A stretch of DNA of 64,000 bases from Macrosoma leucophasiata (lineage: Eukaryota; Arthropoda; Insecta; Lepidoptera; Hedylidae): NCBI GenBank assembly GCA_036365455.1, contig JAWQUS010000001.1, forward strand, positions 20,935,001 through 20,999,000, in the 5' to 3' direction. A program made the position numbers and the translations under genes. Below, piece after piece: positions 58,144-64,000 of the stretch. How positions within the stretch are numbered: position 1 is the first letter of the stretch; each line of letters starts with the position of its first letter. The notes below the pieces were generated by a model that was not told the DNA's origin, searched no databases, and saw only the letters and a program-made list of their open reading frames with translations.

Positions 58144-58632
58144 TTAGGAAGTTTCCATAGGCACAGCGAGACTGGGTTTGGGCAGAGAATGCAGTAAAAC
58201 TGTCAATTGAGACTCGAGGGGCCCTGACTGTGTCACTATGTTCTTCATGTTTTTCTCTACTTGCAGTAGATCCTGGTTTATGATTTCCATGTTCTGAAAC
58301 AGTTAAAATTTAAAAACAGATCAAATTTGAAAAATTATGTCAATTTTATTGCTTTAACTCTTTAAGCACTTATACTTAGTGATATTATTTAGTTTAATTC
58401 AGTGTATTATAGATATAATAAATACATTACGAAGCTTTGAATGCAAAAGGATGAACAAATAGCATTAGAATATATAGTAACTAAAATACACTTTACTTAA
58501 TTTTATACAATGACCAGAAAATGGAACTGAACTCACTTTTATCATGGACGAATATAAATGCTTGAAGTTTTTATCACTGTAGCTTATAAATCCGCTTACA
58601 TTGGATTCGGAATCTGATGGCATGGAAGTCAT
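58144..58632 (-). CDS. Small two-exon gene, unrecognised 81-residue protein
   Basis: Exon 1 58632-58537 (32 codons, MTSMPSDSESNVSG...) ends in a good donor (ATAAAA|GTGAGT); exon 2 58293-58144 follows a good acceptor (CTGTTTCAG) and gives 49 codons plus stop, phase 0 throughout. The product has a short acidic/serine N-terminus, then an amphipathic helix-prone stretch across the junction (FKHLYSSMIK|NMEIINQDL, LQVEKNMKNI) suggestive of a short coiled coil, and a Pro/Ser-rich end. Size and helix pattern resemble small adaptor-complex subunits (for example BLOC/BORC type), but I recognise no family motif and do not assign one. A retroposon sits 174 bases upstream of the ATG. The alternative, two chance open frames with matched splice sites, is less likely. 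Confidence 0.65.
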
Positions 58633-61454
58633 GGTTGATGTGTTTTATTTGATTTTGTGACAAATTATATTTTGTATTATAGATAGTGATGGTTCGGTGA
58701 TTGATTAATTTGTATTTTGTATTTATTATGTTGTATTTCCACTTTTTTACAATTACAAATTACAATTTTATTCACAATGCAATCAAATTCAAAATGCAAT
58801 GTTTTTTTTTTTTTGTTTTTATGGCATCGCTATTATGCATATTGCCAGTGTCAAGTAAAACGATATTTCGTATATATTTAAGCAGCGTCAAAGTTAGTAT
58901 AATATCAAGTATATTAAGTAAGTATCAAGTATATAAGTTATCAAGTATAATATGTCAGTCAAGTGAGTTACAGTCAAGTTATTCGAGTAAAGCGATGGCT
59001 ACTTTATCAGAACTGTCCAGAACATTTACAATGAAGTTTTGGAGGCAACCTGAAAGGTCGTGTTTTCGCACTGTTATTCTATTTCACTATACACGGGCAC
59101 TGTAATAAACCTATATAAAACAAAATGCCACCAACTTTATTCAATATAACTTAAAAATACATTAAGAAAATGAAATAAAATAAGAGCACCATACGCCTCC
59201 TTCAAGGTTCCCGCCAAAACCCCCCAATGCAATGTTTTCAATTAGTCAAACCCAACCACAGACAAACAGAACAGACCACAAACAAACGACAATCAACGAC
59301 ACGATAATAATGTTTACAGTTAATAATGTTGTACAGGCCAATAATATGTACGCGATATCTTAAACTTTCTTATGATTGCCGATCTATTTTCAATACAATA
59401 CTATATCCATGGGGATAACAAGTCTTACTGGTCTTCAAATAGGTATACCTATTTGGAATTTGTCTCCATTATTTATGGCTGCACGATGCGTACACCCCTT
59501 TGGCTTGAACAACCCTACTGTCTTTTATAATTTAAAAGGTTTTGGCGGGAACGCGGAAAAGAGCTGTGTCGCTGCGTGATATTACTTTTCGCGTTTTTAA
59601 GGGTTAAAATGGTGGGATTTTTATCATAAAGCATTTGATAACGTTCACGATTTTTCGTATTGCCTCCAAAACATTCCACATGGAAGCATTTAATCATTAT
59701 CATCTTCCATATGGATATTCACTAGTATGTATTAGAAATGAAGAATTAAAAATTATCGAAGATTGGCTGTTAAAGAATTGAATCCGTGACCGTAAATAGA
59801 TTTAAGAAAAAATTTAAAACATATTTTGACATATTATCTAGTCTATGACCGTCGCAGAAATATCAAGTTTGAAAGATTTTTTTCTTTGTATCCGACAACA
59901 CGACCATTTACCTATCGTCCAATAACCGAGGTGCTTAAATCTTTTACATTCTTGTGATTGGTCAATTTTCGACGTATGTTATCTTATTCACGTCTTCTTA
60001 TCATCACTAGCGTTTGAGAACAAAGATTGCAGTAGCAAAACTAGCAAATCAAAGCAAATGGAACGTCGGAGCTTTTTGGAAATATTCCATTTATTACTGT
60101 AATATTGTGATATTTTCGTAAAAATTACTGAACTGCATATGAAAAAGTGTACGTGAATATTTACTATCTAGTTGTTGGTGTATGTCTATCATCAAAGTTA
60201 ACTGTAGTACTCTCAATCCTATCACTATTTTGTTTTTATTCGTTATTGATGAAATTATCGATTATAATTTGAAGATAAAATAAGTTATGGAAGTGGTAAT
60301 AATAAATAAAAATGTATATCCATCCTCAATTTTTACTTTTTTTTTAGTTTTATTTTGTACATCATAACTTCCTGTTTTTTTCATTAACACCTGCACCTAT
60401 CATACATTTACATCCCATATCTCTTTTATCTTTCCAGCCTTCTAACTTACGATTGGAAGCAATATTGTTTATCATATCAATCTTTATACACTTAATAGGT
60501 CCAACTGTTACAAATAGCTTTTAATAAAAGCCTTGTTGTGATATATCTGTGTAATACAATCATTTTTTGTTACATGTGTGACAGGCATGTGCTATTTTAT
60601 TTGTATTCATATCATCAATCCATTCAGAATATAATTATTAGATGTTACGTAGTAGTAGTATGTTTGATGCAAATCCTACATTTCATGAATCCAAAAAATA
60701 ATTAATTCTTAACGAGGTGAGAAAATATTATTATAGTACGTCCTTTCATGCACTGTCATGTATAATTTCAATTATCTCATATCTGACACTTTTTATTATT
60801 GTAACATATTGATTTATTTTAAACCAGTTAATTCCTTGTGCATATTCAATCATGATCATTAATATGATAATATCATAATACAAATCGCAGCCATCATGGA
60901 GTGGCATAATCTCACTCCTTGCAAACAACTGTGCTATTCATTTAATCTCTTTACCCACCAGTTACATAATTCTTGACCTCAACCATGTTTAAGACCTTGT
61001 TTATATGGTCAGTCTTGGTTTACGTATCCCTTAACCATAAATCTACCTTTATTTTTTGTGACGGGTGTAATTATTTGATTTTTATATATTTTTATACATT
61101 TTATTTACCTTGTTTTGAATAAAATGTTTTTATTACTTTGATAATTAAAAAAAGCCATTAATTAAGAAGACCTATATTTTAGATTCATGCATCTATGGTC
61201 AAGTATTTTTTTTAAATTATTTCTTTGAAATTTAATATAATAATATTTAGTTGATAGAGTGCAGTTTATTGTAATAATGCGTCCGCGTCCGCCGACAGTA
61301 GGTCGGGCGGCGCCGGCCGGGCTGGCGTCGCGACGTCGGCACCCCTCACCCTCCGACCATTATCACTAGTATCAGTCGCTCTCTTATCGCCTGCCCTTTC
61401 AATCTTTTATTTGTCGCTCTTCCACTTCTCTCACGCACCTAACGCTTAGGTAAC
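58633..61454. other. Divergent intergenic region
   Basis: AT-rich, 2.8 kb between two divergent genes. Apart from the retroposon at 58806-59225, no repeat, RNA or coding feature is seen up to about 61270. A GC-rich CpG-dense block then runs to about 61340 (GCGTCCGCGTCCGCCGACAG, GGCGGCGCCGGCCGGGC) and probably marks the promoter or 5' UTR of the plus-strand gene that follows. Confidence 0.5.
58806..59225 (-). mobile_element. About 400-bp retroposon, copy 2
   Basis: Flanked by a 13-bp target-site duplication AATGCAATGTTTT (58793-58805 and 59226-59238). A T-run at the left marks the 3' poly(A) on the minus strand. Near-identical to 40479-40881, including a short direct-repeat zone of ATCAAGTATAT-like units. 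The 134-codon plus-strand open frame spanning it is antisense to the inferred transcript. No A/B box or ORF in the sense strand is convincing, so the source RNA is unknown. Confidence 0.8.
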
Positions 61455-61523
61455 ATGAATATTACTTTGTGTCTCGGAATGACCAACTTAGTGCCTAGTA
61501 TTTCAGTGGAGGACAATGCCTAA
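61455..61523 (+). promoter_or_regulatory. Upstream ORF, 22 codons plus stop
   Basis: ATG at 61455 opens MNITLCLGMTNLVPSISVED..., stopping at 61521-61523, 18 bases before the main ATG (61542). If transcription starts upstream it could damp translation of the main frame. Confidence 0.4.
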
Positions 61524-61541
61524 CTAATTGCCATACGAGTC

Positions 61542-61848
61542 ATGTCCGAAGACCATGACGTTGAGTGTATCGAAAGTGATCGAACTGATGAACAGTGTAG
61601 GAAAAGTGGAGAGGATGTGATAGCTTCTGACAATGATAACGCCGAATGTGCCAACACACCAAACGAACAGTTAGACAGTGCCATAAATAACAAAGAAAGT
61701 CTGAATAGTGTAGAGACAGAGTACGGTGATAAGAATGTGTCGGAAGGTGTTATCACGTGGACTATCAAAGGTTCCAAGTGTTGGGTGTCGTGGAATTTGG
61801 CGGAGGGGAGTGCCACTTCCAAAGATTACGTTGCGGTATGCTATGCAG
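61542..61848 (+). CDS. First coding exon of an unidentified gene (partial)
   Basis: 102 codons from ATG to a strong donor (ATGCAG|GTAAGT), phase 1; the rest lies beyond the window. The first 65 residues are acidic and Asn/Ser/Glu-rich, likely disordered (MSEDHDVECIESDRTDE...). The last 35 form an ordered-looking beta-rich stretch: VITWTIKGSKCWVSWNL, then SKDYVAVCYA. Its spacing of W, W and D-Y resembles the N-terminal beta-sandwich of HECW-type ubiquitin ligases or SKICH-like domains (x-x-W-D/N ... D-W/Y-I/V). This is suggestive only. A CpG-rich block upstream and a short upstream ORF support a genuine transcript start. Confidence 0.6.
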
Positions 61849-61944
61849 GTAAGTTTAGTACCCTACTGTCCTATTAAAACTAAGGTTAAAACCATTAAAA
61901 GTAGTAAGTTCTTATGTCTGATAGAACTTCTACCAGACTTCTAA

Positions 61945-62200
61945 CGTAGAATTCCAGTGTAGAGACTCTAGGACATTAGGCATTACCTAATCTATCTGAC
62001 GCCAAATGGTAGTATTCAGTACTATCGTGTTCCGGTAACCGGTTAGATGGGAATGTATGGCCCCGTAATAACTATCACAAAGACCTAACACCTAAGATCT
62101 CGGCTGGCAACTGGCAACGTGTCGACGCAACGACCTCTGGTTTTAGTGTGAGAACAAGGCGATGTTTATAGGCTGCAGTCATCACAACATGCATATAAAC
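61945..62200 (+). repeat. SINE-like family A copy
   Basis: GAATTCCAGTGTAGAGACTC, GACGCCAAATGGTAGTATTC, GGCCCCGTAATAACTATCAC and TAGGCTGCAGTCATCAC in the usual order; closest to the 13101 variant. Confidence 0.65.
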
Positions 62201-62265
62201 TGGGCGCTTGTTCGTTGTCTTCGTAACAAAGAAAGTTCCGTTCTTGTTTTGAAGTTATAGGCTAC

Positions 62266-62445
62266 GTCAGTAGTCTAGTGGTAACAAGCCATTACTGCTA
62301 CGCTGGTGTTCTAACTTCGACACCCGGGTTAGGTAAGTTTCAAATGCTATTGGGATTTTTCGGTAGTTTCCCAAAGCCACCGTTGCCGTTTGGTAATGTG
62401 CCCAGTGATGTTAATAGGCTAGCGGTCTATTACACGAGACAATAC
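62266..62445 (+). repeat. tRNA-derived SINE, family C copy 4
   Basis: GTCAGTAGTCTAGTGGTAAC head followed by CTATTGGGATTTTTCGG, GTTTCCC and TTTGGTAATGTGCCCAGTGATG; diverged and with a short deletion in the middle. Confidence 0.6.
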
Positions 62446-62857
62446 ATATTCCTAGTACCTACCTACCTAGTAGGTACATATTATACGGAAGTGCAAAGAA
62501 ATACGTGAAGTTAGTTACGTTTTCTTATGTACAAGCCTGCAGGTCATAATATACCTACCTATTCACAGTAAGCGAATACTTTACTGCAGCCTTTAGATAT
62601 CTATATTACTACAAAAACTAAGAGGTATGATGTGTTGCCATGGCACTCCGGTCCGCCGCGATCGGTGGCCCGCGTTGCTCTATGACTTGTGTCGAGTCAG
62701 ATTTAAAAAACAAGCATACTCATCACAGTAGTAGTAAAAATATGTTCGTGGAGCCGAAAGTTTGAGAAACCCCTGGACTAGGTAATGCGTTGATGCCTTT
62801 TTCCCTCCGTCACTGGATCACTATCCACAACAATACATCATTGGTCCACAATATTAA

Positions 62858-62999
62858 CCCCCTTATTCATAAACGTACATTAGATACGTTTTAGCTATAG
62901 AATGCTTTGTCTTTGTCAGTTGGATTGTCAAATGTGCAGGATAGAAAACAAAAGGGAGATTAACAACAATTTAGCTAAAATACGTTTATGATTAAGGGG
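62858..62999. mobile_element. CCCCCTTATTCATAAAC MITE, copy 2
   Basis: Opposite-sense copy of 28543-28688 (CCCCCTTATTCATAAACG, TAGATACGTTTTAGCTATAG, GTCAAATGTGCAGGA, TAGCTAAAATACGTTTATGA, TTAAGGGG). TTAA immediately precedes the left end. Confidence 0.75.
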
Positions 63000-63514
63000 T
63001 CTAATATCTATAAAATAATGACATCAGATAGATACCTAATTTTAATAATAACATAATTGCCTACGTTTTAATTTACTTAGGTATCTGTTACTAGTAGTAC
63101 CTACCGAATATCTGTAGGCGTCTTACTGTTCCTAGAACTTAAAAGATTTAGACACCTACACTTCCTAGGTACTCTAGCAGGTATCAAACCAGCGTGAGTA
63201 TTACAATCAACATATTATCACGCAACGAACATCGTCCCGCTTAGATTTGTTCTGTTCACACGCTAGCAATTCCAACATTGCAGTTTTGTGTGCCTTGGGA
63301 ATATTGCCAATTTTTTGCTTTGTAAATAGCTTAGGCTAATCTCTTATTTCGCCTACTCACGTTAGTTGAATGTTGTGTTCTCTAATTACTTTATTATTAA
63401 TGTACATGTACGGGATATAGCTTCAAACTCGTCTTGAGTTATACTGCATAATAGTATCTATAAGGAAGAGGCACCTAAAAGTTTTAGGATTTTGTTTAAT
63501 GTAGTAACAAAGGT

Positions 63515-63705
63515 GGAAAACAACCGTGCATCACATTGATGTTCAGTGATAACTGTAGCATATAGACATCTACAAAAGACTAGAGATCTAAATGCAGATG
63601 CCTTGCCACCCCTGAGACCATACATTACCATCTACTACCATAGTGCTGAAGTAGTCAAATGGTAGTCCATTTGGCCCTCGAGGTTCTTTGGAACTCTATC
63701 TACAT
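63515..63705 (-). repeat. SINE-like family A, degraded copy
   Basis: GTGGAAAACAACCGTGCATC to GTCCATTTGGCCCTCGAGG; landmarks such as AAATGCAGATGCCTTGCCAC and CCATAGTGCTGAAG keep the family order. A further scrap (ACAAACATGCAGTTCACAT) lies at 63860-63925. Confidence 0.55.
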
Positions 63706-64000
63706 TGTTTTAAACTTTCACGATTTGTGTTCATAGCAGTAGAAGTATTGTGAGGTAAGACACTCTAGTCGAGGTAAATACTTCGATTTAAATAGTACGC
63801 GATTAAGTCCCGTTTACAATTATTAAAAATACTCTACCTACAGCAAAAGAAAATCATCTAATAAAACATAACAAACAAACATGCAGTTCACATAAAAGCC
63901 TAGACATTTACACAAAATCGAGTAGTAACTTACGAGCAAGACAGTCAAGATAGACGATTACATGTTTATGATGTTAAAATCGATGTAATTTGTACCATAT

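Larger units (their letters stand above)
61849..64000. other. Intron of the partial gene; repeats
   Basis: No further exon is seen. It contains family-A copies (61945, 63515, 63860), a family-C SINE and a MITE, listed separately. Several CTACCTACCTAGTAGGTAC runs (about 62455-62475) are short palindromic simple repeats. Confidence 0.45.

Noticed and set aside
58701..59105. 134-codon plus-strand frame, with a 67-codon relative at 40489
   Set aside because: Falls within the retroposon but antisense to the strand defined by its poly(A) and target duplication; reading differs between copies through a small indel.
1..64000. CRISPR arrays, operons, prophage or other prokaryotic systems
   Set aside because: The window is eukaryotic; repeats are dispersed SINE/MITE/LINE copies with no regular spacer structure.

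Overview
This is a gene-sparse window of a nuclear insect genome, most likely a moth or butterfly. The evidence is small exons with GT-AG introns, an AT-rich intergenic background, proteins that read as insect orthologues of conserved animal families, and a dense load of Lepidoptera-style short interspersed repeats (tRNA-derived and 5S-rRNA-derived SINEs, foldback MITEs, RTE/jockey/I-type LINE fragments). The species cannot be named from sequence alone. Nothing bacterial (operons, Shine-Dalgarno sites, CRISPR) was seen.

Layout. Positions 1-15.9 kb hold no gene I can identify, only repeats, GC-rich patches and one plausible first coding exon on the minus strand (13.5-13.7 kb). An intronless gene for an axonemal dynein intermediate chain (DNAI4/WDR78-like, plus strand) lies at 15.94-18.12 kb. 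From 18.1 to 24.4 kb there is intergenic DNA with a foldback element and an inverted partial copy of it about 5 kb away. A six-exon Rabenosyn-5 gene (minus) spans 24.46-30.52 kb, and a twelve-exon TTC27 gene (minus) spans 31.44-40.32 kb. Head-to-head with it is a five-exon TMEM201/Samp1 gene (plus, 43.54-51.51 kb) whose 5.6 kb third intron is filled by two abutting antisense LINEs. A four-exon CFAP107-like gene (minus, 52.42-56.14 kb) follows tail-to-tail. Next come a two-exon gene for an unrecognised 81-residue protein (minus, 58.14-58.63 kb) and the first coding exon of an unidentified gene (plus, 61.54-61.85 kb) that runs off the window.

The genes do not form one pathway. Two (DNAI4-like, CFAP107-like) are predicted axoneme components. 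Rabenosyn-5 acts on early endosomes, TMEM201 at the inner nuclear membrane, and TTC27 is a TPR protein. Exon boundaries were placed by eye from splice consensus, reading phase and family resemblance; exon lengths add up to whole codons in all four multi-exon genes with a full model and in the two-exon small gene.

The most unusual material is repeat architecture. Three tRNA-like elements each carry an inverted, partial second copy of themselves. A roughly 400-bp retroposon is present twice, each copy with its own target-site duplication and each sitting 150-180 bp upstream of a start codon in divergent orientation. Other notable items are a GC-AG intron, a tandem acceptor that must be read at its second AG, and an inverted SINE pair inside an intron.
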